A stretch of DNA of 64,000 bases from Apostichopus japonicus (GCF_037975245.1 NC_092579.1:21768666-21832665); one strand, 5' to 3'; shown: positions 12,436-24,539, numbered from the stretch's first letter. A program made the numbers and translations. Notes: a model not told the origin generated them from the sequence alone.

Positions 12436-12529
12436 GTTGTACCATGGAGCTATATAATCTGTTTATAGCTACATGGTTGTACCAGGGAGCTGCTACTCTA
12501 ACGTTAGAGTAGCAGCTCCCTGGTTGTAC
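12436..12529. mobile_element. Two tiny palindromic insertions with three copies of a 7-bp target repeat
   Basis: GTTGTAC occurs at 12436-12442, 12476-12482 and 12523-12529. Between the first two lies a 33-bp near-palindrome starting CATGGAGCTATA (12443-12475). Between the last two lies a 40-bp perfect palindrome, CAGGGAGCTGCTACTCTAAC plus its complement (12483-12522). The layout is that of two insertions at one site, each duplicating 7 bp. Neither could encode protein. Confidence 0.8.
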
Positions 12530-13142
12530 GTACACTCTCAACGTTGCATGAAATAGGCCAATGCGTATTTGGTGTTTGTTTTTATTGTGTTTTTTTTTTC
12601 ATCCGATTTAGAAGCGAATCTTAATTGGCCGGTTGCATCAAAGGAAAACTGCATGCTTCCCTGGTTTCTGCAAGGTGCTGTTTTGTCACCGAAAAATAAT
12701 AGTCTTGTCCAGTTTTAGGCAACGTTGACAAAAACTACGAAGGAGGGTGCGCCGAGTTCTCCACACAGGTACTTTTCCCGCTTTTTAGACAGCGTGTAGC
12801 ATTGTGAAGGCTATTTATTTATCACTGTATACACGCCATTATAATAACATAATGTAAGAGAGTAGGCCTATATTAGCTTTAGATAAGGATGTATTGAGTT
12901 GTTCTCGCTTGTGATTTTGATTTTTTTTTATATATATATATTTTTTTACAGTAGTTGTATTCATATAATGTGCGTCATAGAACTATTCATCAAGTTAAAT
13001 GCACTCCATTGTGTGTTGTGTGTAACGTGAAATGGCAAAGGTAGGGAATATGGAAATTGATCTTATATGAATTAAAAAAAGAAGAAAAAAATACACCAGA
13101 CGAAAGAGGACTAGTAGAATCGTTGATGTCACTGACCCTGAT

Positions 13143-13380
13143 ACCCTTTTAGGTTGAGAAGAAGCACCGACTAAATGTGGTTACCCATCCTATTTTGCCG
13201 AAAACAGTTATGCTGTGAGGTCGGCTTCGTCGGTGCAAAATGATATAATTTTCTATTAACAGAAGACCATTTAAGAAAGAACCCGTGTTGAAAGGATAAG
13301 GACGATATCATAAGATGTCGTGGTTCTTTTTTCTTTCTTTTTTACTCAACATATTGAAAGCTAATTAACATATATTAACA
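13143..13380. repeat. Copy-B instance of the conserved hairpin block
   Basis: Matches the duplicated blocks at 6345 and 6622. The outer stem here is perfect (GCACCGAC with GTCGGTGC at the right end), whereas copy A has a G-T wobble. Confidence 0.65.
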
Positions 13381-14312
13381 TAATGATAACGATGCCATAT
13401 ATTAATGAGAAAATGAAGGTAAATAAACCTATATGCACAGTTGTGCTCACTTTTGAAAAGTATTGGTCTATAAACTCTTTAGGCTATTAGTACTGATCGT
13501 ATATTATCTTCATCCGGTCTCATCAGTCCGTCTATAAACTCTTTCAGGGCATCTCAGGTTAATGAGCACCTTCAGACAATGTGACTAGCCTGCTTCCATC
13601 CTCCTTCTCTGTCCATGCAAATCACCCCCCCCCCCCTCGACTGACGTATGTAGGGACTGAACCTTTATGGAAGGACCAGAGGCCGGGATTAACATATACA
13701 GTCAATGGTGCAGTCTGGGGAATATTTAGAAAGGATTTCAAACGTGGGGGGGGGGGGGGGACAAACCCCAAATCCCCCGAATGAGCTAATTAGTAGGAGC
13801 TGAGGTATTTTGCGGAAGATAAAAACAAAATCAGCCAAAACATATATTGCATTCAGCGGCCTTTTTTAGACTATAAACTAGGTCTATAATTAACTGTAAA
13901 CGAAATGTTGTGATTTTTTGTTTAAGGTCCAAAAGATGGAGAGAGTAATGATCCTTATCAGTGGTCATGAATTGTTCCCAGGCTGAATGTAAAAAAAAAA
14001 AAAAAAAACTTAAGAAAACCCTACTGAACCCGCATTTCCCCCACCCGACTGACGATGGGAGGTGGGGCGTATCGTTGCATGCATGTATATAGTGAATCAA
14101 GTTGAGTAATTGTTATTAAACCGCACTGATATGCCTATCGTTGAATAGGAACAACCAATATGGGTGTAGGCACTAAGAGCTCGTAGTTTTGTTGAAGGGT
14201 GAAAAATTATATTTGTAAATATGACCTGATTTGACCTGAGTAGATAAGACTTAGATAAGACTTAAAGCTATAAACTAACATTGCGTATAGTTAAAGTTGA
14301 AGTTGTACGTAC

Positions 14313-14430
14313 CTGAAGGCGAAATCCGTAACCAACTATTTAATGATTTATTCAGCTTCTACAGCGGTACCGCTAATACATCACACACCCATACACTATA
14401 TGACAACTACCAACACATTGGTTATAACTC
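14313..14430 (-). other. Putative non-coding 5' exon of gene B
   Basis: Ends CGCCTTCAG before donor GTACGTAC, a stronger donor than its copy-A counterpart at 7675. Exon start unresolved. Confidence 0.4.
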
Positions 14431-14926
14431 ATTTGTATGAACAGGAAGAATGCATTCACGTTGGATTTGAATAAAGATTGTAAATAAATGAATAAAGGAA
14501 AACTGACTAAACAATGGAAAAGAGCAAATAAATTTATGGCTATAGAACGGGCTTAGAATTCCATACATTTCTTTGCTCTTTGCCAAGATAGAAACCAGTT
14601 AGGTACCTTATCACATGCACAATCAGAACAATGTACTGGCTTCTGTCGGAAAATACAACAAACAAGGAACTAATCATGCAATGGAGTGTGACTAATGGAA
14701 TGCCTCGATGTTTTAGAGGATGAAATTAACTATACTGTTCATTCATACTTAGTAAAGATTCCTAAATCCTATTGGTCCATTCAGGTCAGCTGACCGTGGT
14801 TAATCCTGTGAGTAACGCACGGTAAAATTACGGGGCATCACTTTAATAAATCTTTGGTTATATGTAACCAAAAATGTTTTGTTTTATGATTTTTCCCCCC
14901 ACACAAATGGTAGTGTATGAATGAAC

Positions 14927-15092
14927 GGGGTTAATCAACGGTCTAGCGTGCGTTACTCACATGATTAATGCACTCCGGGTGTTAATGCTATCGCTGGATG
15001 CACTCGGGCTCCGCCCTCGTGCATCGCTTGCATTATCCCCCGATCGTGCATTAATCCTGTGAGTAACGCACGCTAGACCGTTGATTAACCCC
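14927..15092. mobile_element. Foldback MITE, 47-bp inverted arms
   Basis: The left arm 14927-14973 begins GGGGTTAATCAACGGTCTAG and is complementary to 15046-15092 with very few mismatches. The 72-bp centre is GC-rich. A fragment of the same arm (TTAATCCTGTGAGTAACGCA) lies at about 14801. No coding capacity. Confidence 0.8.
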
Positions 15093-15106
15093 TTATTGGT
15101 GTATAA

Positions 15107-15710
15107 GGGTGCTATTACACTAGATCCGGATCAGATCCCGACGCCAGGATCTGATCCTGACGTCGACATCACGGCTGTAGTGTAAACACAGTTCAGATCC
15201 GGATCTGATCCACCTATATTGATGCTGGCAGAGACCGGATCTGATCCGGATGTCGAGATCATCCGGTGACCTCATTACGTCACATGGATTCTAGCGTGAA
15301 ATTCCAGTCGTGTGTTATTCATGAGCTAATTCCTACGTAGATTGAGTGCGTGTGGGTCGTACATAGCGTAGTACGTATTGTCACCATAGCCTATAGGGCT
15401 ATACACCATGACAACAAAAGTTTTGAAGTATACGTACTACGCGATCCGCGGCTGCGCATGACACATTTCCAATCCGATTTTTCCCCAACATCCGGTGAAT
15501 AGCTGGGGAGGATCAGACTATGACTCAATTGTAAATGCGTCCGGATCAATGGATAAGCTTACCCCATGGAGAGATGATCGTCTGATAACTACCACGGGAT
15601 CTGATCCGGATCTAGTGTAAAAGCAGAGAGCTGCTACGTTAGAGCATGGAGCTATAAACGTATGTTTATAGCTCCATGGTTAGAGTAGCAGCTCCCTGGT
15701 AAAAGCACCC
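15107..15710. mobile_element. TIR element with GGATCTGATCCGGATC ends, itself invaded
   Basis: The left end GGGTGCTATTACACTAGATC and the right end, read inverted, GGGTGCTTTTACACTAGATC match over about 33 bp once the 15624-15698 insertion is removed. Copy A lacks the whole segment at the equivalent point (about 8105-8115), so it inserted after the gene duplication. No ORF of transposase length. A target-site duplication is not obvious. Confidence 0.7.
15617..15705. mobile_element. Nested mini-palindromes (CATG-type inside CAG-type)
   Basis: The outer element 15624-15698 starts CAGAGAGCTGCTAC and ends GTAGCAGCTCCCTG, flanked by GTAAAAG at 15617-15623 and 15699-15705. Inside it a 34-bp near-palindrome (15645-15678, CATGGAGCTATAAAC ends) is flanked by GTTAGAG at 15638-15644 and 15679-15685. 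Both have 7-bp target repeats, the same size as at 12436-12529. Confidence 0.8.
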
Positions 15711-15854
15711 GTGAGTGGGTTGAGTGTGATTGGGGTGTTTTCGGTATCCGTAAGTTGGTGGAATAGAAAGTCTACGCAACGAGAGTTGCCACATAAGATA
15801 GATATGGAACGCCAAAACCGTAAAAAAATGCAGAAAAAATGATGTAAACCTAAG

Positions 15855-16145
15855 TCATTATGTGAATTCAAAGTTATCGCCATATAACGACCAAGAACAA
15901 TTTAAGTCCTTATGCGGCACTAATAGCACCTCCACATAATGACCAAGATCATTTATTTATCGTGCGATCCTAAAACTGCCACATAATGACCGTCAAAAAC
16001 CGACAATATTCGTTAGTCTTTGTGTGGATACTCTAATATCACCATGATAAGGATCAACGTAGTTGTGTTGGTCCTTATGTGGATACTCTCAAATCACCAC
16101 ATAAGGACTAACGAACCGCGTTAGTCCTTATGTGGATACTCTATA
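15855..16145. repeat. CCACATAAGGAC inverted/direct repeat cluster
   Basis: CCACATAA(T/G)GAC and its complement GTCCTTATGTGG alternate across the region. A perfect 17-bp stem (16097-16113 with 16119-16135, 5-base loop) lies near the right side, and GTGGATACTCT recurs three times. Probably foldback transposon remnants. Confidence 0.7.
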
Positions 16146-16149
16146 ACTT

Positions 16150-18080
16150 TATATTCACAAGGTTGACATAAATAAAAATCTGCATCTGTTCGCTCCTTGT
16201 GTTTATGAAACAGTTGGTTAACATTTATGACTGGATTTCGGGGCAGCTAGACGTCAACGTCGTTTTAAGCTTAAAGGAGTATTTCAGCGATTGAGAATAT
16301 TTTAACGGTGAATATATTCAAAACTGGAATAGCTACAATGACAAATTACTACACTTTTGTATAAAAAAAACTGATACAGTGTCTGAAGTAAGGTTTTAAA
16401 CGGATTATTCCGGCGTTTTAAATTTTAGTGATGGCCTAACTGAGCCTGTACTCTTCTAATTAATATTAACAACTTTTTTGTGGCTATAAGTTGCCAACAA
16501 CGGCTCTCGTTATTTACAATACGTGACAAACCATATTAAATTAATATGAGAAAAACTTGTCAGTTATCATCGCTTTTATCTCAATAAAATTGTTAATGTC
16601 TATGGTATGCTGTATTGACCCCAAATATGCTAAATATTCAAAAAAAGGTCACCATTGGTCAAAATTCTTAAACTGTTTTTATACCAACCTTCGAGGACAT
16701 TTTCCTCACTGGGACATGCAGTCATCTTGTGTGTTCTTTAAAAATGTCTGAGACTGACAATTTGGAGAGTAAAGACCTCCAGGAAAGTACTTTTTGAAAA
16801 CATCTAGCAATTATGACGTGCTGTAATTTGGGGACTATAAAGACAATCTCTAAGTTGAAGCCCCGTCCCTTTTGTGGGAAACTTGAATTGTGGACAACGG
16901 AGGGGGTGACCAAAATCCAACTGAACAAAGTTGCTATATTGCGGTTGTAAGATCGGAACGGTTGAAAGGGTTGTCACTATTGACAATGCATCTCGTATTG
17001 TCCTTAAAAATTGGGTTATCTAGATGACAAATTCCTCGTCGCGAAAGTTGCCCACAACATTTACCACAAATTATGTTCAGCTTTTGTAAATCCACACGGA
17101 CTATCACGTTAGATAAATTGAAAGAAAAGAACAAGGAACATGTTATCACCCTACGTTTGAACATATTCTTTTCTCAAACCATCACTGCATGATCAATCTA
17201 TAATTCCTGTAGTGTGATAGAAAGAATTAAATTCTTTTACAGAGTTGAAGTACCACCGAGGAAACAAGAACATGTAAGACATAATTACCCAAGCGATGTG
17301 GTGTGTTCTTGATGGGTTGAACAGAGCCACTTTTCTTCAGTTTAAAAGTGTTCAAAGCAGGCTGTATATTTTTTCCGCCTCTGAAGTTATTCATTTCGCT
17401 TCAGATAGAGCATGTTATACAACATGACGGTAACCCCCACCCCACTTCACACACACATAGGCATATTAAGACACCCTCTCACCCTCTCCGTAGTCGCTGT
17501 ATTGGCTATTGACAGTCTCGGTTTTTCTCAAGGTTAATTATCATACATGTAATCGCCGGGAAGACTACAGGGACGTGTTGCGCGAAACCTTCACCGTCTT
17601 CCCTAGGGCCTGGGTATTTCAGTCAACCATTGGTCACAAGTGGGCTGCTTCACTTTGTCCCGACTTTTCGTCTTCACCGAACCAATGTCAGTGTAGCTTA
17701 CAGTGTGTAGGCAGAAAGACATCAATTCCTGCATATAAACAATTGGTATCCAACAGTATAGGAATCCCCACTATATATATACCCATCGTTGTCCAATATG
17801 GCGATTCGGTGAACTTGTATATGCTTTCTACTAAACATATGAAAATAACTGATTTGATGCATGACGCTTTATATCTCTAGAGCTTCAAAAATATCAAGTT
17901 TGTTTCTGGCTGTCCAGTTAGCCCAGACAGTATAGATGCCAGGCAAAACTACAGAGTTAGCCGAACTGTGTTTTCTAATATATCATTCCTTTTGATTTTT
18001 CCTCGCTCTCTGTATTGGTTCATCCAGTCATGAAACTGTGTTCTGATATGTTAGCGTTTGCGTCAGTCACGTGACTTCCG
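16150..18080. other. Intergenic, no supported gene
   Basis: Mixed sequence without splice-consistent coding pairs that I can join. The 123-codon plus-strand ORF at 17509-17880 has no recognisable domain. Confidence 0.4.
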
Positions 18081-18277
18081 TCACCAACTCGAATGACCTA
18101 AATTTGGTGTTGATTTGCTTTCTAGTAAATCTCTCAGTTGATTATTTCGGTTCTGTTTAACTTTAAACGCTTTTACCCAAGCACCATCCCTCCTCTTCAC
18201 AGCGCCGTGGATCACACGTTTGCCATCTTGTCTCGCCGTCTGACTCGGTTGATTGTCACTGGTTTTCGCGCTCTCGC
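18081..18277 (-). CDS. Unknown 278-aa protein, exon 3
   Basis: Acceptor GATTTCCAG; the split codon G|GC restores Gly; 64 further codons and TGA. Confidence 0.6.
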
Positions 18278-18683
18278 CTGGAAATCAAATTGAAATAGCT
18301 AAGAACTCATCTGTTGCAAATTTATGGTTAGATATCTTCATTTTACACATTTAAAGTGGATATTACCTTGGCTTCCCATCATATCTGAAGGAGATAATAA
18401 CCAAAAAAAAAGTTAAACATGTACCCATTCCACTCGTCTTCAAGTCTAACAAGTAGGGGTGGAGAGGAGAGGTTACGGGGCCACATCACCAGTTCGGACA
18501 AAATGGAGGGGCCGGGGAAATGTAAGATAAAGCATAATATATTCTCATTTTAAAACATACTTCAAGAAAATGAATAGGGCAAATGGGGTGGTGGGGCGGC
18601 CTCAGTGATATTATCCTTCCGGGACCCGATCTGGCTCTCGGCTCCACTGCTCATATTATTACATTGTTTACATGACGCAATCG

Positions 18684-18736
<53 letters not shown>

Positions 18737-20446
18737 CATATATATATAAACACATATATATATATATATAGAAATATATATATGTATATATTTATATATA
18801 TATACATGTTTATATATATATAGAGAGAGAGAGGTTGAGAGAAAGGGGGGGTGGTGGAGAGAGAGAGAATACAGTATATAATTATAGGTAAACTCACCGG
18901 AATGACTCTCTAGCATACGTCGTCGGACAAACTCTTGGTATTCTCTTCTGGCAATGTCATTTCTCCAGGAAGTGAGGTCATCGTGACCTGACCTTCTAGG
19001 TGACCCCTGGGCTGATTTAGCGGTCTGATAACTTTCTGTGTAATTTGTAGAGTCGTTATCTCTAACGGGCTCTGGGGACATTGTCTGCCTCTCCTGGTGG
19101 GAGGAAAATATCGAAGAAACTTGGTTACGTATCTTTACCATCTATACTTGACAATATTCGCATCATATATAATTCAAGTAACTTTTGCAATATTTCGTAT
19201 GAACAAAGTCGACCTATTCGCGCAACAAAAGATACAATAAAACTGCTTGCTTACCGTACCAGTTATCAAGGGCGGCGGAAGCACTTTCAATCTGGGGGGG
19301 GGGGGGGGGGCACCAACATCAAAGGGCACTTTGCAGAAATTCGATTGGACTGATGCAGCATTATATTTAGTACCCTTTATAACTCTTATTGTATTATCGT
19401 ATTTGCATATGCACATCACTCCATCAACGTCCCCCCCCCCCCCCCCTCGAGGCAAATATGCATATAGCACTGCAATATCCAATGTGCAAATTGGGGGGAA
19501 AAAGGAACAAGTTTTCTTTGGAGACAAAATGAGGTGAAAACATGCTATATAGTTGCTAATGTAGGAATCATCTGAATTAGTGTTTATATCTTGATAATAT
19601 CTTAACAATTTTTTTTCCATTCGAAATAGCTTTGAGTTTGACCAACAAAAATTCATTAAAAGTCAGGGGCGTAGCCAGGATTTGCAAAGTTGTATGCACG
19701 ACTATCTGAGCGGAGCGCCACCATCGGTTGGCGCGGAGCGTACAAGAATTTTTTTGGTTTTACAAACCCCTTAGATGGCCGGAAACGGCCCTTCCCGAGT
19801 GTTCATTCTGGTTCCCTGGCCTCTAATTGCTAACTTGAGACACCTCAATTTTTATGTAGAAAAAGGGCACATTTTTAACCTGAGGAAAAGTGGGGGGGCA
19901 CGTGCCCCCTGTGCCCCCCCCCCCGGTTCCGCCGCCCTTGCCAGTTATTCAATAACAATAACAACCTTCAACCCGAAATTTATATGCAAATGAGTCTCAG
20001 TCTGGTTATATACCTGCTGTATGAAAATGTGAGTTGTAGGCTCGCTGTCATTAAATCAGTTTTTCGATTAACGCTCAGAAAATTTTAATAAAAGATTGTG
20101 TACGTCAACCCCAGAGAAGTTGCAAAACCAACGGATGAAAATATAAGAGTGAAGAGCAAAAAATTGTGTATGTAACATATCGATTCCAGCAGGATTTTCA
20201 TTAGACGCTAACTAAGACGAATATATAATAAAACATGTAGGCTTAAGTAAAACACGTTTTGGAAGTGAAGGAAAATAAAACGATGAAGGATAATAAGGTA
20301 AGACATATCCCTGACGTCAACTGATTTGGTGATTACATAAGGACGATTCAAAATGTGGGGGCTTTGTTTACTTGTTTTGGTCGTTTGCTTTTTAAAGAGC
20401 TTTTGCTTCCGATAACTCAAGGGATTCATTGATTATATACATTTCG

Positions 20447-20536
<90 letters not shown>

Positions 20537-21033
20537 ATATAAATGAAAATCGTAATGAGTTGGAAAATCAAGAACAGTGAAAAAACGTATATATATATAT
20601 ATATATTCAGATTGACCACGGAGCTACCATGGCTTACCTGTTCCATTAACGATGGCGTCACACTTCCTGCGCTACGACCGTCTCCGGACCGTCGGACATT
20701 TGACGGAAAGAACCCGGTCACCCCTCGTACATGACGACGTTCTTTGGTCGTCAGGGAAATTTCGCCAAAGTTAACGACGGTCGTCTGCGCGGGTTGACGA
20801 CAAGGTCCGGACCTCGATCGGCCAATAAATTCATTTGTGGCGGCAAGTCTAGTTGTTGCTCTGACGTAACGAGATGGACGAGGAGTGGGCTCATCTGAGA
20901 GGTTGATCGCCGGTATCGATCGGTTGATAGTTCTCTGGGATGCTTGACGGACGACAGTTGCTCGTGTACTGTGGTTCCCGCCAACGTTATGTGACGTCAC
21001 AGATATCATGCTTAAATCAGGTTGTATAGTCAT
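18081..21033 (-). CDS. Three-exon gene, unknown basic protein (278 aa)
   Basis: Exons 20638-21033 (132 codons, donor GTAAGC), 18898-19141 (acceptor AGTATAG, donor GTGAGT) and 18081-18277 (acceptor TTTCCAG) join in phases 0 and 1 to one open frame ending in TGA. The protein is polar and rich in Arg, Ser and Thr, with no signal peptide or membrane segment. The middle exon ends in a helix-prone basic stretch ([20 protein letters not shown]). The C-terminus is lysine- and arginine-rich and ends [10 protein letters not shown]. The ATG at 21033 is the first in frame, but upstream exons are not excluded. AT arrays sit in both introns, and a hAT-like element (19267-19940) lies in the first. I do not recognise the family. 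Agreement of phase at both introns and an early natural stop support a real gene. Confidence 0.6.
18684..18835. repeat. (AT)n array with GA tail
   Basis: AT dinucleotides with interruptions, then AGAGAGAG at about 18821-18832, in intron 2 of the unknown 278-aa gene. Confidence 0.95.
18898..19141 (-). CDS. Unknown 278-aa protein, exon 2
   Basis: Acceptor TCAAGTATAG; 81 codons plus one base; donor GTGAGT. The open frame past the donor is microsatellite. Confidence 0.6.
19259..19948. mobile_element. hAT-like non-autonomous element, 674 bp, 8-bp TSD
   Basis: Begins CAAGGGCGGCGGAA (19267) and ends TTCCGCCGCCCTTG (19940), perfect 14-bp inverted ends. CCAGTTAT flanks it at 19259-19266 and 19941-19948. 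Eight-base duplications and CA(A/G)GG ends are typical of hAT elements. The interior carries poly-G and poly-C runs and a second end-like motif, CAGGGGCGTAGCCAGGATTT, at about 19672. No transposase. A sister copy lies at 58436-59066. Confidence 0.85.
20449..20606. repeat. (AT)n arrays
   Basis: Two AT dinucleotide tracts separated by about 45 bp, in intron 1 of the unknown 278-aa gene. Confidence 0.95.
20638..21033 (-). CDS. Unknown 278-aa protein, exon 1
   Basis: From ATG to SLMEQ at donor GTAAGC, 132 codons, phase 0. The open frame beyond the donor runs into an AT array and is intronic. Confidence 0.6.
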
Positions 21034-21049
21034 GAAAATTTCATTTGGT

Positions 21050-23640
21050 GAAGTAAAGGTTATTTGAGATTTCCGTATGGATCATTTTATGGACTATAAC
21101 GTTGTATCGCCAGGACGGTCCTCTCTATACACGTGTTCATGTGTAGAACATGTTAACATGTTATCTAATGACAAAAAAGCTGGTTTCGGATTCCAGAAGC
21201 TCATGTTAATTAAAATCATTTGATATTGTGTCGAGTAGGTAACGCATAATCCCGGAACATCAGTAATCTACCAGGTTAAGGCAAGAGAGAGGGAAAGAGA
21301 AATAAGTTTAAAATAAAATAATAAACAAATTCACATTCTGCAAGAGATGAAAACTTAAAACCAAGTTTGCTGAAGGTTAAGAATTAAGAACAATTATGGC
21401 GCAATTTGTTGGAATATAAATAAATCGAAAAGTGTTTCTCTATACCGAAAGTTAGTGTACATCTCCAATAATTTTAGCTGCTTTCTTTCTGGCAAAAAAA
21501 AATCATTGAAAACTTGACGGTGAACGTTGCCACGGTAATACCGTGTGTTATGCTAATGGCTTATAAAAGATACCAAATGAAGACGTGACAACCAATGTGT
21601 AAGGTGGGGGGGGGGCAGGGTGGGGGGTAGGTTAACATGCACGGCCAGAGGAAACAAAATAGTACGTTGAGAAACGATGGTGAGAAATTAGTCTCTTTCG
21701 GCAAGGCCATTGAATGAACAGCGGTATTGACAAAAATAAAAACTTTCTGCTCATTAGATATATAGTAGAAACTTATCATTGGTTTTGTCCCACACAATAC
21801 TTCCTGAAGTGTTTTTGCTTTTGCGGAATTGTATAGGTTACCCAAGAGCTTGTATCTATATCAGCATACCAAACATATCCTACGTATCAACACATATATC
21901 GTACCTGCACGTAATGTGGTCGAAACATCTCGATGTGTGAAGACTATAATTTATCTCTACGGTCCCCCCCCCCCTCCTCTGAAACTTGAACAAGTTACAT
22001 ACTCTGACTATATGCCTATTTACTTAAGTAAGCAATTAAAAACCTTGCAAATATTCAGTGCAAAGGGCCAGTGAACTAGACCGTGATGTCCCAGTAAGGA
22101 AACCAACACTCTTCTTATGAGATAGTCTGACGAAACTATGTCCGGGGCCGTACCATGATACAAGCGCCCCCCCCCCCCCCTTGAGGCGGGTCCCAATCCA
22201 GTCCATCGCTAATGACACCGCTCCCTAGAAGGACTATAAAGGGAAGCGAAAATCATCTCTCGATAACACCGTAACTACCTTAATTACTTGCTTAGAAGAA
22301 ATGAGCATGTAAATTAAGATGTCAATACGTGCATTGTCTCAAACCCTATACATTGACCTCATAATTACCAACAGATATCAGTGCAAAGAATTGTCACAGA
22401 AATATTGTACTGGAGTATAGCTCGTGTGAAACTAGCTTTTGACCAAGTTAGTATATATCTAGCATTAATGTGTGTCACTGACTAGGCCTTTCAATATAAC
22501 ACACACGCACACCATGAAGTAGACTAGTCAGTAAACAATTGTCCATCCCAAGGGACGGCGCCTTCCTGGTATAGTCTGTTCCCATCCCGGTCTGAAAACA
22601 TGGAATGCCATATACGTTAGAATAACTATTTGATGAAGTCATTTCTTCGTAGCCTTTATAAGCTAATTTGAACATTAAGAAATCTTATATATATGCATAT
22701 ACTTACCATTTGGACTATTCCGCAATTTGAAGACTCAATTGGTGTTCAATTGAATCTTCATATTATTTCTATACCAGTTCTAATGTCCTGACGTGAGATA
22801 ACTTAGGCCTACTTTTATGACACTGTAAAACTACGTCAACAAAACGTTGTCTAATAGATGACGTCACCAATTAAAAGTCCCAAAATATCACCATCATAGA
22901 AACTTACCTAAAAAAAATACCAAAGCTAGGTTCCAAACAAAACGTTTTTTTTATCGATACGCCGGTCTCTTGTACATCTGAGGGTTGTTCTATAACGAGG
23001 CTACAGAGGGGAATGAATCTTACCTGAGAGAGTCACCCAAGTTACCTTACCTTACTCTAACCTTACCATTTTTGTGAATTACTTACTAATGTTTTGAACA
23101 ATGAAGGACTTAGGCACAACCTATAAGGATCGATAAAGAGCACAGAGGCTGACATCTCCTCATTGTTCAAACAGACAATGGAATTTCTCACATCAAAGTA
23201 TCAATGATTGTAACCAAGGAGTTCTTTTCTAAGGGACCGCTGTTTCTTGATCTCACACGCAGTGTACAGAATAGAACAATCGTTCAAGTTGACTGCATGG
23301 ATTTTATGTCGGGTCATATGCAGGTCACGAGATTAATATATAAATGAAAACAATCAAAACATGTTTTCGATGCAAAGTGAAAAAAACAAAACAATATCAT
23401 GTCCCCATAGCCAGTGTGAATATCAAATGGATGGAAACACACTGCAGTTGGCCGTTTGTGGTAATGACAACACTGCCAAACTATAGTAGCCTACGTTTGA
23501 ATGTAGCGCAGTGAGTCGGACAGGATAACGTCAAGGCCGGGAAAGAATCCGGAATAAATATCCACGGACACTGTGCAGTAAACTAACTACATCCTTGGCA
23601 TAACGTACAAACTTCATTTATTGCATATGTCCAAAACACA
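21050..23640. other. Intergenic, nothing recognised
   Basis: No convincing coding exons. Poly-G/poly-C runs at about 21605, 21964 and 22168. Confidence 0.4.
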
Positions 23641-23777
23641 TATATTTAGAAGACAATTCCATCGCAATATTTATGAAAGCCCCTAAATGTAACCTCTCGA
23701 TCGTACATGATAATCGCATCTAACAGGTCTCGTAAATGTCCTGCTGGTGAGGCTATCATATCGTATGATACAAAAGT

Positions 23778-23778
<1 letters not shown>

Positions 23779-23863
<85 letters not shown>

Positions 23864-23866
23864 GCC

Positions 23867-23902
<36 letters not shown>
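23779..23902. repeat. (AT)n array
   Basis: AT dinucleotides with a short break at about 23863-23874. Confidence 0.97.
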
Positions 23903-23905
<3 letters not shown>

Positions 23906-23963
23906 GGTTGGTTGGCGTCTATCTTGGCGCAGAGTGCTCTATGTCCAGTGGACAGAGCGGAAT

Positions 23964-24132
23964 ATATGTTGATACTAGTTGAGACTAGTGTGGAACACTA
24001 GTAGTTGTAACTCGGAGTTTCACGCGTTTTAGCGATCGTCAGACAACTCAGATGTCTGACGATCGCTAAAACGCGTGAAACTCCGAGTTACAACTACTAG
24101 TGTTCCACTAGTCTCAACTAGTATCAACATAT
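23964..24132. mobile_element. Near-perfect 169-bp palindrome (foldback element)
   Basis: The arms, 23964-24045 and 24053-24132, are complementary along their whole length except for one 2-base difference (GTGTGG versus GTGG). The loop is the 7 bases ACTCAGA. (AT)n arrays lie on both sides. No coding capacity. Probably a foldback MITE inserted in or beside an AT array; a palindromic rearrangement is the alternative. Confidence 0.85.
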
Positions 24133-24233
<101 letters not shown>

Positions 24234-24539
24234 GGCCTACTATCTACCTATTTGCGGTATATGTAAAAGGGTTAATTAGTGTTATCATTTTCTGATTAAT
24301 TATTATCCAAACGATGGAGCTTAAGAATTGCTCACTATAGCGAGATGAAATTCTAATACGATTTCATGATTGGGACGTGTCGGTTATTCTAGAACGAAAT
24401 ATAGGACAGATATTTGCAAGTTTACCCCCCTCATTGGGATCCATGCACGCCCTTTCTCTGTGACAAACTTAGATTGAACAATGAACATGTTTTCCTCAGT
24501 AAAAACTTTTTAGAAAAATATTTTCCTATGTATAGCAAG

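Noticed and set aside
17509-17880. 123-codon plus-strand ORF
   Set aside because: No recognisable domain or joinable exons; length is within reach of chance for this much sequence.
19174-19656. 160-codon minus ORF and overlapping plus ORFs
   Set aside because: They lie inside the hAT-like element and owe their length to poly-G/poly-C tracts; no transposase motifs.
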